A stretch of DNA of 64,000 nt. Origin: Kineococcus xinjiangensis. GTDB lineage: Bacteria; Actinomycetota; Actinomycetes; Actinomycetales; Kineococcaceae. Made by a program: the position numbers and the translations under genes. The notes beneath the pieces were generated by a model. It was given only the letters and a program-made list of their open reading frames with translations. It had not been told where the DNA came from and did not search any database. The DNA is taken from the NCBI RefSeq assembly GCF_002934625.1, contig NZ_PTJD01000008.1:157769-221768 (forward strand), read 5' to 3'. Below, piece after piece: positions 16,120 through 25,058 of the stretch (positions within the stretch are counted from its first letter, which is position 1; each line of letters begins with the position of its first letter).

Positions 16120-17604
16120 TCAGCCTCCGACGGGTTCCGGGGCGGGTTCGGGCGCGGCGGGTGCGGCGACCGCGCGCCGGGTCTGCAGCAGCATCGCGAC
16201 GCCGAGGGCGGTGCCGAGCGCGCTGAGGGCGACGACGACGGCGACGGCGGGCACCATCCCGGGCAGCAGGGCGCCGGGGACGGGCGCGACCGCGGTGCTG
16301 GTGATGGCGCTGATCGCGGCGAGGGTGACGGCGCCGCCGACCTGGATGCTGGTGTTCACCAGCCCCGAGGCCAGGCCCTGCTCGGAGTCGGCGACGCCGG
16401 CGGTCGCCTGGGCGTTGACCGCGGGGAAGGTGAGGGCGAACCCCACGCCCAGCAGGAGCATCGTGGGCAGGAGGAACGAGGCGTAGCCCGCCCCGGGCTG
16501 CACCCGCAGGAACAGGGCGTAGCCGAGGGTGAAGGCCGCCATCCCGGCCGTGATGAGCGGCAGGGTGCCGAAGCGGGCGAGCACCCGGTCGATCCTGGTG
16601 GCGCTGGCGACGACGAGGAGCCCGGCGGGCAGGAACCCGAGCGCCATCGCCAGCGGCGACCAGCCCAGGGAGTTCTGCAGGTACAGGGTGGCGACGAACT
16701 GGAAGGCGACGTAGCCGCCGAACATCACCGCGCCGCTGACGTTGGCGTGCACCAGGTGCCGCGAGCGCAGGATGCCGAGCCGGACGAGCGGCTGCGGGTG
16801 CCGGAGCTCGACGCGGACGAACAGCGCGCCGAGGGCCGCGGCGGCCAGCAGCGCCCCCCACGTGGCGGGGGAGGACCAGCCGCGCTCGGGCGCCTCCACG
16901 ACGGCGTGCACGAGCAGCAGCAGGGCGGCGGTCACGGTGGTGGCCCCGAGGAGGTCGAGCTGCCGCAGCGAGACGCGCCGCCGCGGGGAGCGGGGGACGA
17001 CGGACAGCCCGGCGAGGACGAGCAGCAGCGCGACGGGGCCGGGGACGAGGAACGTGGCGCGCCAGCCCAGTTCGGTGAGGAGGCCGCCGGCGACCAGGCC
17101 GAAGGAGAACCCGCTCGCGCCGCAGACGGTGTAGATGCTGAGCGCGCGGTTGCGGGCGGGGCCCTCGGTGAACGTGGTGGTGATGATCGACAGCCCGGCG
17201 GGGACGGTGAAGGCGGCGGCGACGCCCTTGGCGAAGCGCAGCGCGATGAGGGCCACGTCGTCGGTGAGGAAGGCGCTGGCCACGGAGGCGAGGCCGAAGA
17301 CGGTGACGGCGGTGAGGAAGACGGGGCGGCGCCCGAGCAGGTCCGCCGCCCGGCCACCGAGCAGGAGCAGGCCGCCGTAACCGAGCACGTACCCGCTGAC
17401 GATCCACTGCAGCGCGGCGGGGGACATGTCGAGGTCGGCGCCGAGCGAGGGCAGCGCGACGCCGACCATCGAGATGTCGAGGCCGTCGAGGAAGAGCGCT
17501 CCGCAGAGGACCACGAGCAGGAGCCAGGTGCGTGCGGGCCAGTCGCCGGCGGTGGTGACGCGGACGGGACGGGTCTGCCCGTCCGGTGCGGTGTCGGAGG
17601 TCAT
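16120..17604 (-). CDS. MFS transporter, DHA2 (EmrB/QacA-like) drug exporter
   Basis: Proton-driven efflux protein of 494 aa with 14 predicted membrane segments, the count for the DHA2 group. Motif A-like GRAADLLGRRPVFL follows TM2, the TM1 region LFLDGLDISMVGVALPSL contains the conserved acidic residue, and motif C-like GASGFSFGLVAGGLL lies in TM5. Ser/Thr-rich and Pro/Ala-rich ends are cytoplasmic. It is divergent from a MarR gene with palindromic sites between, the usual set-up for a drug-inducible pump. Substrates cannot be read from sequence. Confidence 0.92.
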   Translation of the reverse strand: MTSDTAPDGQTRPVRVTTAGDWPARTWLLLVVLCGALFLDGLDISMVGVALPSLGADLDMSPAALQWIVSGYVLGYGGLLLLGGRAADLLGRRPVFLTAVTVFGLASVASAFLTDDVALIALRFAKGVAAAFTVPAGLSIITTTFTEGPARNRALSIYTVCGASGFSFGLVAGGLLTELGWRATFLVPGPVALLLVLAGLSVVPRSPRRRVSLRQLDLLGATTVTAALLLLVHAVVEAPERGWSSPATWGALLAAAALGALFVRVELRHPQPLVRLGILRSRHLVHANVSGAVMFGGYVAFQFVATLYLQNSLGWSPLAMALGFLPAGLLVVASATRIDRVLARFGTLPLITAGMAAFTLGYALFLRVQPGAGYASFLLPTMLLLGVGFALTFPAVNAQATAGVADSEQGLASGLVNTSIQVGGAVTLAAISAITSTAVAPVPGALLPGMVPAVAVVVALSALGTALGVAMLLQTRRAVAAPAAPEPAPEPVGG

Positions 17605-17617
17605 GGCCGGGAGTCTT

Positions 17618-17644
17618 ATGCACGTGCATCAAATGCACAAGCAT
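17618..17644. promoter_or_regulatory. MarR-type operator pair
   Basis: A perfect 12-bp palindrome ATGCACGTGCAT (17618-17629) is followed by the related ATGCACAAGCAT (17633-17644), 15 bp centre to centre. Both lie in the unusually AT-rich 85-bp gap between the divergent MFS and MarR starts, where they would cover both promoters. Confidence 0.7.
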
Positions 17645-17689
17645 TAATTGCTCACGCATGCGAGCGGGGGTGCGGCGTAGACTGCGGGC

Positions 17690-18106
17690 GTGCCCGACGT
17701 GTCCGACGAGTCGCTCGCCCAGTCCTGGCACGACCTCATGGGCCGCTACGCCCGCCTCACCTGCCGTCTCGACCGCGAACTCGAGGCCGCACACGGGTTG
17801 TCCTCCAGCGAGTTCGAGGTGCTGCAGCAGCTCCACGGCCCCGCCGGCCCCGGCAAGCTGCGCATGACGGAACTCGGCGAGCGCGCCCACCTCAGCCAGA
17901 GCGCCCTGTCGCGCTTGGTCGGCCGGCTCGAGCGCGACGGCCTGGTGCGGCGCGCCGCCTGCGAGGCCGACCGCCGCGCGGTGTGGATCCACATCACCGA
18001 CGCCGGCCGCGCCCGCTACCAGGAGGCGCAGCCCACCCAGCGCGCGATCCTGCGCACCGAGACCTGGTGCGCGGCCGTGCCGCCCCCGGAGGAGCCGGCC
18101 GGCTGA
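17690..18106 (+). CDS. MarR family transcriptional regulator
   Basis: Winged-helix repressor of 138 aa. The central DNA-binding part reads RMTELGERAHLSQSALSRLVGRLERDGLVRRAACEADRRAVWIHITDAGRA, with the wing DRRAVWIHIT typical of MarR proteins. The N- and C-terminal helices needed for dimerisation flank it. It is divergent from the MFS pump and presumably controls the pump and itself through the two palindromes between them, releasing on binding a pump substrate. GTG at 17690 is the first start after the operator region. Confidence 0.92.
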   Translation: MPDVSDESLAQSWHDLMGRYARLTCRLDRELEAAHGLSSSEFEVLQQLHGPAGPGKLRMTELGERAHLSQSALSRLVGRLERDGLVRRAACEADRRAVWIHITDAGRARYQEAQPTQRAILRTETWCAAVPPPEEPAG

Positions 18107-18158
18107 GCCGCCCCGCCACGCGCGCGCCGGTCCGTTCACCCGCTGGTACCGTCCGAAC

Positions 18159-19127
18159 ATGAGGGGCTTCGGTGAGCGCGGCAGCCAGGTGCTCGGGTTG
18201 GGCCACCACCAGCCCCCGCAGGTCCTGACGAACGAGGATCTCAGCGCCCGCGTCGACACCAGCGACGAGTGGATCCGCACCCGCACCGGCATCAGCACCC
18301 GCCACGTCGCCGGCGACGGCGACACGGTGGCCTCCATGGGTGCCGCCGCGGCGCGCATGGCGCTGGCGGAGGCGGGCACCGACCCGCAGCGCGTCTCCAT
18401 GGTCGTCCTCGCCACCATGACCGACGAGGACCGCAGCCCCAACTCCGCCGGCCGCGTCGCCGCCGAGCTCGGGCTGGCCGGCCCCGCCGTCCTCGACGTC
18501 AACACCGCCTGCTCGGGGTTCGAGTACGCCCTCGGCATCGCCGACCAGGCCGTGCGCGCCGGCACCGCCGACCACGTCCTCGTCATCGGCTCCGAGAAGA
18601 TGACCGCCGTCACCGACTGGTCGGACCGCTCGACCTGCGTGCTCACCGGCGACGGTGCCGGGGCGCTGCTCATCGGCCCGTCGGAGCCGGCGCTCCTCAG
18701 CTCCGTCGTGTGGGGCTCGGTGCCCCACCTGCTGGAGGCGGTGCGGGTGGAGGGCACGCCCTCGCGCTTCGCGCAGGAGGGTCGCAGCGTCTACCGCTGG
18801 GCCATCACCGAGGCCGCCACGCACGCCGAGCACGTCCTCAAGGCCGCCGGGATGACCGCCGCGGACCTCGGGGTCCTCGCCTTCCACCAGGCCAACCTGC
18901 GCATCGTCGAGCCGCTGGCCCGCGCCCTCGGCGCCGAGAACGCCGTCGTCATCACCGACGTCACCGAGTCCGGCAACACCTCCGCGGCCAGCGTCCCCCT
19001 CGGCCTCTCGAAGGCGTGGCACCGCGGGGAGCTCCCGGCCGGTGCGCCCGCCCTGCTGTTCGGCTTCGGGGGCGGTTTCACCTACGCCGGTCTCGTCGCC
19101 CACCTGCCGGACCAGCTCCCCGGCTGA
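18159..19127 (+). CDS. fabH: 3-oxoacyl-ACP synthase III (KAS III, FabH-like)
   Basis: Condensing enzyme of 322 aa that joins an acyl-CoA with malonyl-ACP, the first step of fatty-acid synthesis or of a related pathway. The catalytic triad is complete: Cys118 in NTACSGFEYAL, His243 in AFHQANLRI and Asn273 in ESGNTSAASVP. TSDEWIRTRTGI near the N-terminus is the family signature, and FGFGGGFTYA closes the fold. It is not next to other fab genes, so it may be a second, specialised copy, for example for branched-chain priming or a secondary product. Confidence 0.92.
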   Translation: MRGFGERGSQVLGLGHHQPPQVLTNEDLSARVDTSDEWIRTRTGISTRHVAGDGDTVASMGAAAARMALAEAGTDPQRVSMVVLATMTDEDRSPNSAGRVAAELGLAGPAVLDVNTACSGFEYALGIADQAVRAGTADHVLVIGSEKMTAVTDWSDRSTCVLTGDGAGALLIGPSEPALLSSVVWGSVPHLLEAVRVEGTPSRFAQEGRSVYRWAITEAATHAEHVLKAAGMTAADLGVLAFHQANLRIVEPLARALGAENAVVITDVTESGNTSAASVPLGLSKAWHRGELPAGAPALLFGFGGGFTYAGLVAHLPDQLPG

Positions 19128-19221
19128 GGCGCGCGGGGGGCCGGGCGCGCAGTCGCCCGCACCGGGGGTTGCCGCAACGCCCCTTGCGTTCCGCGGGATG
19201 CCGTGTTCCACTGGAGGTGTT

Positions 19222-19341
19222 GGTGGAGGGGAGTATCCCCGTCGCGCCTCATCGTCAGTACGGCCTCCCGTGCGGGGCCCGGTGAGGCGGGCCCTTCTGG
19301 GGCTGGGAGAGACCTCCGGTCGGTTCGGCCTGACCGGAGGT
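19222..19341 (+). ncRNA. yybP-ykoY manganese riboswitch with ribosome-site sequestering platform
   Basis: The leader of the TerC gene contains the family's conserved blocks in order: GGAGG then GGAGTA (19225-19235), CATCGTCAGTACG (19250-19262), and GGGAGAGACC (19305-19314). P1 pairs GGAGG (19225-19229) with CCTCC (19313-19317). That same CCTCC is the 5' part of a perfect 10-bp stem, ACCTCCGGTC (19312-19321) with GACCGGAGGT (19332-19341), whose 3' arm holds the gene's Shine-Dalgarno GGAGG. The two pairings exclude each other, so metal-stabilised P1 should free the ribosome site (translational ON switch). Mn2+ as ligand and TerC as a usual target are family knowledge. Confidence 0.85.
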
Positions 19342-19349
19342 GGGTTGTC

Positions 19350-20399
19350 GTGGACGTCCCGTTGTGGGGTTGGCTCGCGGTGCTGGGTGTGATCCTGGCG
19401 ATGCTGGCGGTGGACCTGTTCGCGCACCGTCGTGCTCATGTCATCGGGGTGCGTGAGGCGGCGGCGTGGTCGGCGCTGTGGGTGGTGTGCGGTGTCTCGT
19501 TCGGGGCGCTGGTCTGGGCCCTGTACGGCGCGGAGTTCGGCCAGCAGTACTACGCCGGCTACCTGATCGAGAAGTCGCTGTCCGTGGACAACGTCTTCGT
19601 CTGGGCGATCATCTTCACCTTCTTCGCGGTGCCGCGGGAGCTGCAGCACCGGGTCCTGTTCTTCGGTGTGCTGGGTGCTCTGGTGCTGCGGGGGGCCTTC
19701 ATCGCCGCCGGTGCCGCCCTGATCGCCAGTTTCAGCTGGGTGCTCTACGTCTTCGCCGCGTTCCTGCTCTACACCGGTTACCGGATGCTGCGTCAGCGCG
19801 AGGAGCACCTGGACCCGGAGTCCTCCCGCGCGCTGCGGTTGTTCCGCCGCTGGGTGCCGATGACCGACGCGTACCACGGGCAGCGCTTCCTCGTCCGCAG
19901 GGGCGGGGTCCTGCTGGCCACGCCGCTGCTGGCGGTGCTGGTGCTGGTGGAGGTCACCGACGTGGTCTTCGCGGTGGACTCCATCCCGGCGATCTTCGCG
20001 GTGACCAGCGAGCCGTTCCTGGTGTTCACCGCCAACGCCTTCGCGATCCTGGGTCTGCGGGCGATGTACTTCCTGCTGGCCGACCTCATCCACCGCTTCG
20101 TGTACCTGAAGGTCGGCCTCGCGCTGGTGCTGATGTGGGTGGGGGTGAAGATGCTGCTGCAGGTCGACGTGGTCCACGTGCCCACCACGATCTCGCTGGC
20201 GGTCATCGTCACCATCCTCACCGCCGCCGTCGTCGCCAGCCTGCGCGCCACCCGCGGACAGGGACGACAGGCCCTGTCCGCACCCGCCGCAGCGCCCTTC
20301 CGCACCGCCACCGACGCGGAACTGGCTGCGCTGCAACCGCTGTGGCGCAGGACCGGCGCCTCCCGGGTGACGTCGAGCTCCTCGTCGGCCGATCGGTGA
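19350..20399 (+). CDS. TerC family integral membrane protein (probable Mn2+ exporter)
   Basis: Membrane protein of 349 aa in the TerC/Alx family, members of which export manganese. About nine hydrophobic segments are seen. The conserved acidic motifs are present: EKSLSVDNVFVW in an early helix and EVTDVVFAVDSIPAIFAVT in the middle, the latter being the family signature and likely metal path. The C-terminal 60 residues are soluble and Ala/Arg/Ser-rich. GTG 19350 was chosen because GGAGG lies 9 nt upstream; the frame continues further 5' only because the riboswitch happens to be open. Regulation is by the riboswitch directly upstream. Confidence 0.93.
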   Translation: MDVPLWGWLAVLGVILAMLAVDLFAHRRAHVIGVREAAAWSALWVVCGVSFGALVWALYGAEFGQQYYAGYLIEKSLSVDNVFVWAIIFTFFAVPRELQHRVLFFGVLGALVLRGAFIAAGAALIASFSWVLYVFAAFLLYTGYRMLRQREEHLDPESSRALRLFRRWVPMTDAYHGQRFLVRRGGVLLATPLLAVLVLVEVTDVVFAVDSIPAIFAVTSEPFLVFTANAFAILGLRAMYFLLADLIHRFVYLKVGLALVLMWVGVKMLLQVDVVHVPTTISLAVIVTILTAAVVASLRATRGQGRQALSAPAAAPFRTATDAELAALQPLWRRTGASRVTSSSSSADR

Positions 20400-20403
20400 A
20401 CCC

Positions 20404-20442
20404 GCCCCCGAACCCTGCCGCACCCTGGCAGGGTTCGGGGGC
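20404..20442. terminator. Terminator hairpin after TerC gene
   Basis: Perfect 16-bp arms (GCCCCCGAACCCTGCC and its complement) with a 7-nt loop begin 5 bp after the TerC stop. The next gene starts 13 bp beyond, so that gene needs a promoter inside or upstream of the hairpin, or is fed by read-through. Confidence 0.75.
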
Positions 20443-20454
20443 AGCGTGGACGGC

Positions 20455-21393
20455 ATGAGCACTTCCTCGCAGCACACGAGCACACCCCTGGCCGGTGCCG
20501 TGGCGGTGGTGGCCGGCGGCACCCGCGGGGCGAGCCGGGCCATCGCGGTCGAGCTGGGCCGGGCCGGGGCCACGGTCTACGTCACCGGCCGCTCCTCCCG
20601 CGGCCACCGCTCGGAGGTGGACCGGCCCGAGACGATCGAGGGGACCGCCGACCTGGTCACCGCGGCCGGGGGCAGCGCGATCGCCGTGCAGGTCGACCAC
20701 CTCGACCCCGCGCAGGTCGAGGGGTTCGCGAAGCGCGTCGACGCCGAGCACGGCCGCATCGACGTCCTCGTCGACGGGATCTGGGGCGGCGACCACCACC
20801 TGCAGTGGGGCCGGCCCGTGTGGGAGCACTCCCTCGAGGCGAGCCTGCGGATGATCCGCCTCGGCATCGACGCCCACGTCGTCACCGCCCACCACCTCCT
20901 GCCGCTGCTGGTCCGCCGCCCCGGAGGGCTCGTCGTGGAACTCACCGACGGCACCGCCGAGTACAACGCCACGTTCCGGGAGGGCACCTCGCTGGCGTTC
21001 TACGTCGCCAAGACCGCCGCCCACTCCCTCGCGATCGCGGAGGCCGCCGAGCTGCGTGCGCACGGCTGCACGGCGGTCGCCCTGACCCCGGGATGGTTGC
21101 GGTCGGAGGCGATGCTCGACACGTTCGGCGTGACCGAGGAGAACTGGCGCGACGCCGTGGCGAAGGAACCGCACTTCGCGATCTCGGAGTCCCCGGCGTT
21201 CGTCGGCCGCGCCGTCGCCGCGCTGGCCGCCGATCCGGAGCGGGCCCGGTTCTCCGGCCGGACGCTGGACAGCGGCGGGCTCGCGCGGATCTACGGCATC
21301 GACGACGTCGACGGCAGCCGGCCCGACGGCTGGCGCTACATGGTCGAGGTCGCCGCCACGGGGAAGCCGGCGGACACCACCGGCTACCGGTGA
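20455..21393 (+). CDS. Short-chain dehydrogenase/reductase
   Basis: NAD(P)-dependent oxidoreductase of 312 aa. The Rossmann fold starts AVAVVAGGTRGASRAIAVELGRAG, a variant of the TGxxxGIG nucleotide loop with extra basic residues that suggest NADPH. The catalytic YxxxK is in FYVAKTAAHSL, and LTDGTAEYN replaces the usual catalytic-Ser strand, with Thr/Asp near that site. The segment after the active site (TPGWLRSEAMLDTFGVTEENW) and the long C-terminus are typical of the DHRS1-like group. Substrate unknown. Its stop overlaps the end of the convergent WYL gene by 10 bp. The ATG at 20455 is preferred to a GTG 9 nt upstream. Confidence 0.88.
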   Translation: MSTSSQHTSTPLAGAVAVVAGGTRGASRAIAVELGRAGATVYVTGRSSRGHRSEVDRPETIEGTADLVTAAGGSAIAVQVDHLDPAQVEGFAKRVDAEHGRIDVLVDGIWGGDHHLQWGRPVWEHSLEASLRMIRLGIDAHVVTAHHLLPLLVRRPGGLVVELTDGTAEYNATFREGTSLAFYVAKTAAHSLAIAEAAELRAHGCTAVALTPGWLRSEAMLDTFGVTEENWRDAVAKEPHFAISESPAFVGRAVAALAADPERARFSGRTLDSGGLARIYGIDDVDGSRPDGWRYMVEVAATGKPADTTGYR

Positions 21394-22358
21394 CGCTCCA
21401 CCATCCGCCGCGCGGCGTCCGCGAACGCGGCCCGTGCGGCGGGTGGCGCCACGACCTCCACCTCGGGGCCGAGCCCCAGGAGCTGCCCCGCGGCGACCAC
21501 CGGGTCCTCCAGCCGCAGCTCCAGCTCCGTCCAGCCGTCACCGCCGGGCGGACCGGCGGCGGCCAGGGCGCCGGCGACGGCCTCCGCGTCGAGCACCGAC
21601 GGCAGCGCCCGCACCCCGCGCGGGCTGAGCCGGACCCGCACCGCGACCCGCTGCAGGGAACGCTCGAACTCCGCCGAGGAACGCTGCCACCAGGACGCCA
21701 GGTCGAACCCGGCCGGGCGCTCGAAACCCTCGTCGAGCTCCGCCACGGCGCTCACCCGCGCGACGCGGTAGGTGCGCGCGCCGCCGGCGCCGTCCGCGGG
21801 GCGGGCCACGAGGTACCAGACGCCCGCCTTCAGGACGAGGCCCAGGGGGTCGAGGTCGCGTTCCACCTCCCCGTCGCCGCGCCGGTAGGTCACCCGGACC
21901 CGCCGCTGCCCCCACACCGCGCGGGCCAGCGGGCCGAGGCCCTGCACCTCCTCCTCGCGGCGGAACCACCCGGGCGCGTCGAGGTGGAAGCGCTGGGCCA
22001 CCCGCTGCGCCTGCTCGCGCAGTTCCGCCGGCAGCGTCGCGGCGACCTTGGCGTGCGCGGCGGACACCGCGGTGCCCAGGCCCAGGTCGGCCAGCGCCCG
22101 CGGGACCCCCATCGCGAGCAGCGCGACGGCCTCGCGGGAGGTGAGCCCGTCCAGGTGCGAACGCCACCCGTCGACGAGGCGCACCCCGCCGTGCCGGCCC
22201 GGTTCCGTCCACAGCGGCACCCCGGCGTCCCGCAGGGCGGCGACGTCGCGGTGCATCGTGCGCTCCGAGACGCCCAGCTCCCGGGCGAGTTCCCCGACGG
22301 TGGCGGCGCGCCGCCGCTGCAGGAGGAACAGCAGGGCCACCAGCCGTTCCGCGCGCAC
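21384..22358 (-). CDS. HTH/WYL-domain transcriptional regulator
   Basis: Regulator of 324 aa. An N-terminal DeoR-like HTH reads ERLVALLFLLQRRRAATVGELARELGVSERTMHRDVAALRDAGVPL, followed by the wing WTEPGRHGGVRLVDGW. The middle is helical. The WYL domain has VKAGVWYLVARPADG-like LKAGVWYLVARP, and a WCX-type extension follows (VAVRVRLSPRGVRALP to the end). WYL domains sense small molecules or nucleic acids in known members. The GTG at 22358 begins directly at the HTH; the reading frame upstream belongs to other genes. It converges on the SDR gene, which may be its target. Confidence 0.9.
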   Translation of the reverse strand: MRAERLVALLFLLQRRRAATVGELARELGVSERTMHRDVAALRDAGVPLWTEPGRHGGVRLVDGWRSHLDGLTSREAVALLAMGVPRALADLGLGTAVSAAHAKVAATLPAELREQAQRVAQRFHLDAPGWFRREEEVQGLGPLARAVWGQRRVRVTYRRGDGEVERDLDPLGLVLKAGVWYLVARPADGAGGARTYRVARVSAVAELDEGFERPAGFDLASWWQRSSAEFERSLQRVAVRVRLSPRGVRALPSVLDAEAVAGALAAAGPPGGDGWTELELRLEDPVVAAGQLLGLGPEVEVVAPPAARAAFADAARRMVERHR

Positions 22359-22405
22359 CCCGCCATCCTGGCCCACCGTGCGGCGCCGCCTCGGGTGCCC
22401 GCCGG

Positions 22406-22744
22406 TTACGCGGCCCCTTCCGCGATATGGAAGCCCCGCGCCCGCAGCGCCTCCAGGAACGAACCCACCTCCGCCTCGGTGATGTCGCCGAACTCCTCGT
22501 CGAGCGCCGCGCGCACCGCCCCGCGGGCACCCCGGGCCTCCACGGCGGTGGCGGTGTAGGCGTCGACGCCCACGGGCTGGGCGAGGCCCTGGAAGGTGAG
22601 CCGCGCCAGGGCGGTGTGCATCGCCTCCTCGGAGACGGACAGGTACCGGGCGATCTGCTGCGCGGTCCAGGCGCCGCCACCGTGCAGCACGTCCAGCGCC
22701 AGGGATTCGAACGTGGCGAGGCCGGGAGAGGCCACTCTGCTCAC
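22406..22744 (-). CDS. Hypothetical protein, winged-helix-like, 112 aa
   Basis: Not recognised by name. The N-terminal half (about residues 10-60) reads ATFESLALDVLHGGGAWTAQQIARYLSVSEEAMHTALARLTFQGLAQPVG, which has the spacing of a helix-turn-helix with a following helix and turn. The rest includes ARGAVRAALDEEFGDITEAEVGSFLEALRARGF, mostly helical. GTG at 22744 has AAGGAG 7 nt upstream, which decides the start over one 243 nt further out. It lies 47 bp upstream of the WYL gene on the same strand, so the two may share a transcript. Confidence 0.65.
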   Translation of the reverse strand: MSRVASPGLATFESLALDVLHGGGAWTAQQIARYLSVSEEAMHTALARLTFQGLAQPVGVDAYTATAVEARGARGAVRAALDEEFGDITEAEVGSFLEALRARGFHIAEGAA

Positions 22745-23050
22745 CGGAACTCCTTCTCGTCTGCAACGTCTCGAGAGCTGTCGCGGACGTGCCGTGCGCA
22801 CCGCTCGCCGTCGAACGGGGCGCGGTCGCACGTCCACCGCGTCAGCGAGCCGCCACCAGGTCCGGCCGGTGGCGACCCGCAAGGTCACCGACTCGTCGTC
22901 CACGCCTGCGCAGCGCTGCGAGGCGTCACCTGTCGAGCATGCCACCGGCCGCCGCGCATCCCGCGGCACTGGGCGCGTGTCGGCCACCCGCGTGTCCCGC
23001 GCCGGGGAGCCCGCCCGCCGAGGGGCCGGCCGCCGGCGTGGACGCCCTCG
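22745..23050. other. Gene-free stretch of 306 bp
   Basis: This region lies between the end of the gamma-glutamyltransferase gene and the start of the winged-helix-like gene, both on the minus strand. I see no convincing gene, RNA or strong terminator. A possible 6-bp stem (CGAGGG/CCCTCG) closes around GC-rich sequence just behind the transferase stop, and TCTCGAGA forms a short palindrome near 22770. It must hold the minus-strand promoter of the downstream gene. Confidence 0.4.
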
Positions 23051-24889
23051 TCAGTCCGCCAGCTGCGGCGCCAGGTCCAGCCCGTCGCGGCGCGGGCCCA
23101 GCACGTCGTGCACCACGCCGGCGCTGCCGCCGCCGCGGCGCTCGGGTTCCGCCGCCGCGAGGACGAGCCCGCCGGGGAGGAACTCGATGCCGGTCGCGGC
23201 GCCGATCTCCGGGGTGGGGTTGAACTCGTGCCCGAGCGCGGTGAGCGCCTCGCCGTGCGCCTCGAGGAAGGCGGGCTCGGCGTTGACCCGCGCGCCGTTG
23301 CGCGGCGTCGCCCGCGGGGCCGCGATGGCCTCGGCGAGGTTCATGTTGCGGTCCACCCGGTTCACCAGCGTCTGCAGGACCGTCGTGATGATCGTGCTGC
23401 CGCCGGGGGAGCCCATCGCCAGCCGCGGCTCGCCGTCGTCGAGGACGATGGTGGGGGCCATGCTGCTGCGCGGGCGCTTGCCGGGCGCGGGCAGGTTCGG
23501 CTCGGGGCGGGTGAGGTCGACCTGCTTGAACGTGAAGTCGGTGAGCTCGTTGTTCAGGATGAAGCCGCGGCCGGGCACGGTGATGCCGCTGCCGCCGGTG
23601 GCCTCGATGGTGAGGGTGTAGCTGGCGATGTTGCCCTCCGCGTCGGCGACGGTGAGGTGGGTCGTCGACAGGCCCTCCTCGGCCTCGGCGACCGTGGCGC
23701 CGGCCGCCGCCGGGCACGGCTCGTAGGTGCCGTCCGGAACCCCCGCCGGCACGGGCTTGGCCGCCGCCCGGGCCGGGTCGATGAGGCAGGAGCGCTCGCG
23801 GGCGAACTCCTCCGACAGCAGTTGCCGCAGCGGAACCTGCGTGTAGGCGGGGTCGCCGACGTAGGCGTTGCGGTCCGCGAACGCGAGCGCGCCGGCCTCG
23901 AGGTAGTGGTGCAGTGCGTGGGCGTCGGACATGGAGCTGAGGCGGAACTGCTCCAGGATGTTGAGGGCCTCGCCGACCGTGGAACCGCCGCTGGAGGGCG
24001 GGGCCATTCCGTACACCTCCAGGCCGCGGTAGTCCACGCGCGTCGCCTCCCGCGTGGGCGCGGTGTAACCGGCGAGGTCCGCATCGGTGAGCAGCCCGCC
24101 GAACACCTCCGCCGCCCCGGGGGACTCCTGCGGATCCTGCGCGGCGGCCACGACGTCACGGGCGAGGGGTCCGGTGTAGAAGGCGTCGACGCCCCGGCGG
24201 GCGAGCAGCCGGTAGGTCGAGGCCAGGTCGGGGTTGCGGAACACCGAGCCGACCTCGGGCAGTTCCCCGCCGGGCAGGAACAGCTCGGTCGTCTCCGCGA
24301 ACGTGCGGAACTTCTCCTCGTTCTCCGCGGTCTGCTGGCGGAAGGTCTCGTCGACGACGAAACCCTTGTCCGCCAGGCGGATCCCGCCGCGCAGGACCTG
24401 GCGCAGGCTCATGGTGCCGAACTCGTCGAGGGCGCGCTGCCAGGTGCGGGGGGTGCCGGGGGTCCCCACGGACAGGCCGCTGCGCACGACGGCGTCGAAG
24501 GGCAGTGCGTCACCCTGCTCGTCGAGGAAGGTGTCGGCGCGCATGGCCTGCGGTGCGGTCTCGCGGCCGTCGATGGTGGAGACGGTCCGGGTCTCGGCGT
24601 CGTAGTAGAGGAAGAACCCCCCGCCGCCGACGCCCGCGGAGTACGGCTCGGTGACCCCGAGCGCGGCGGCTGCCGCCACGGCGGCGTCGGCCGCGTTGCC
24701 GCCGCGGCGGAGGACGTCGAGGCCGACGGCGGTGGCGTCGGGGTCGACGGTGGCCACCGCCCCGCCCGTCCCGATGGCCAGGGGTGCCTTCGCCGGTGCG
24801 GGGACCGCTGCGCTCACCGGCCCCCCGGTCGCCACGGCGCCGGCGGTGAGACCGACGAGGGCCAGCAGTGTCGTCCCGCGGTGGCGCAT
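23051..24889 (-). CDS. ggt: Gamma-glutamyltransferase (secreted)
   Basis: Ntn-hydrolase of 612 aa that removes or transfers gamma-glutamyl groups from glutathione and related compounds. Residues 1-28 form a signal peptide. The proenzyme is expected to cleave itself before Thr409 in STTHLTV, giving large and small chains. GGNAADAAVAAAAALGV, GVGGGGFFLYYD, GLSVGTPGTPRTW and PPSSGGSTVGEALN are family motifs in the large chain; PRSSMAPTIV and GSPGGSTIITTVLQTL lie in the small chain. The ATG at 24889, with GGGAGAG upstream, gives the signal peptide; longer frames run into the divergent gene. Confidence 0.95.
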   Translation of the reverse strand: MRHRGTTLLALVGLTAGAVATGGPVSAAVPAPAKAPLAIGTGGAVATVDPDATAVGLDVLRRGGNAADAAVAAAAALGVTEPYSAGVGGGGFFLYYDAETRTVSTIDGRETAPQAMRADTFLDEQGDALPFDAVVRSGLSVGTPGTPRTWQRALDEFGTMSLRQVLRGGIRLADKGFVVDETFRQQTAENEEKFRTFAETTELFLPGGELPEVGSVFRNPDLASTYRLLARRGVDAFYTGPLARDVVAAAQDPQESPGAAEVFGGLLTDADLAGYTAPTREATRVDYRGLEVYGMAPPSSGGSTVGEALNILEQFRLSSMSDAHALHHYLEAGALAFADRNAYVGDPAYTQVPLRQLLSEEFARERSCLIDPARAAAKPVPAGVPDGTYEPCPAAAGATVAEAEEGLSTTHLTVADAEGNIASYTLTIEATGGSGITVPGRGFILNNELTDFTFKQVDLTRPEPNLPAPGKRPRSSMAPTIVLDDGEPRLAMGSPGGSTIITTVLQTLVNRVDRNMNLAEAIAAPRATPRNGARVNAEPAFLEAHGEALTALGHEFNPTPEIGAATGIEFLPGGLVLAAAEPERRGGGSAGVVHDVLGPRRDGLDLAPQLAD

Positions 24890-25058
24890 GGACTCTCCCG
24901 GAGGGTTCGAGCGCGGATGGGCGGCCGTTCGTCTGGGGCGGCCGTCAGTCTGGTCCCGCGGCACCGCTCGCGTCCAGTAGTCGAACCGTGACAGCTCCGG
25001 TGGTTCCACGGCCGTGCGCCCTTGACCTCGATCCCGGTTGAGGTTCCAGGGTTGCCGC

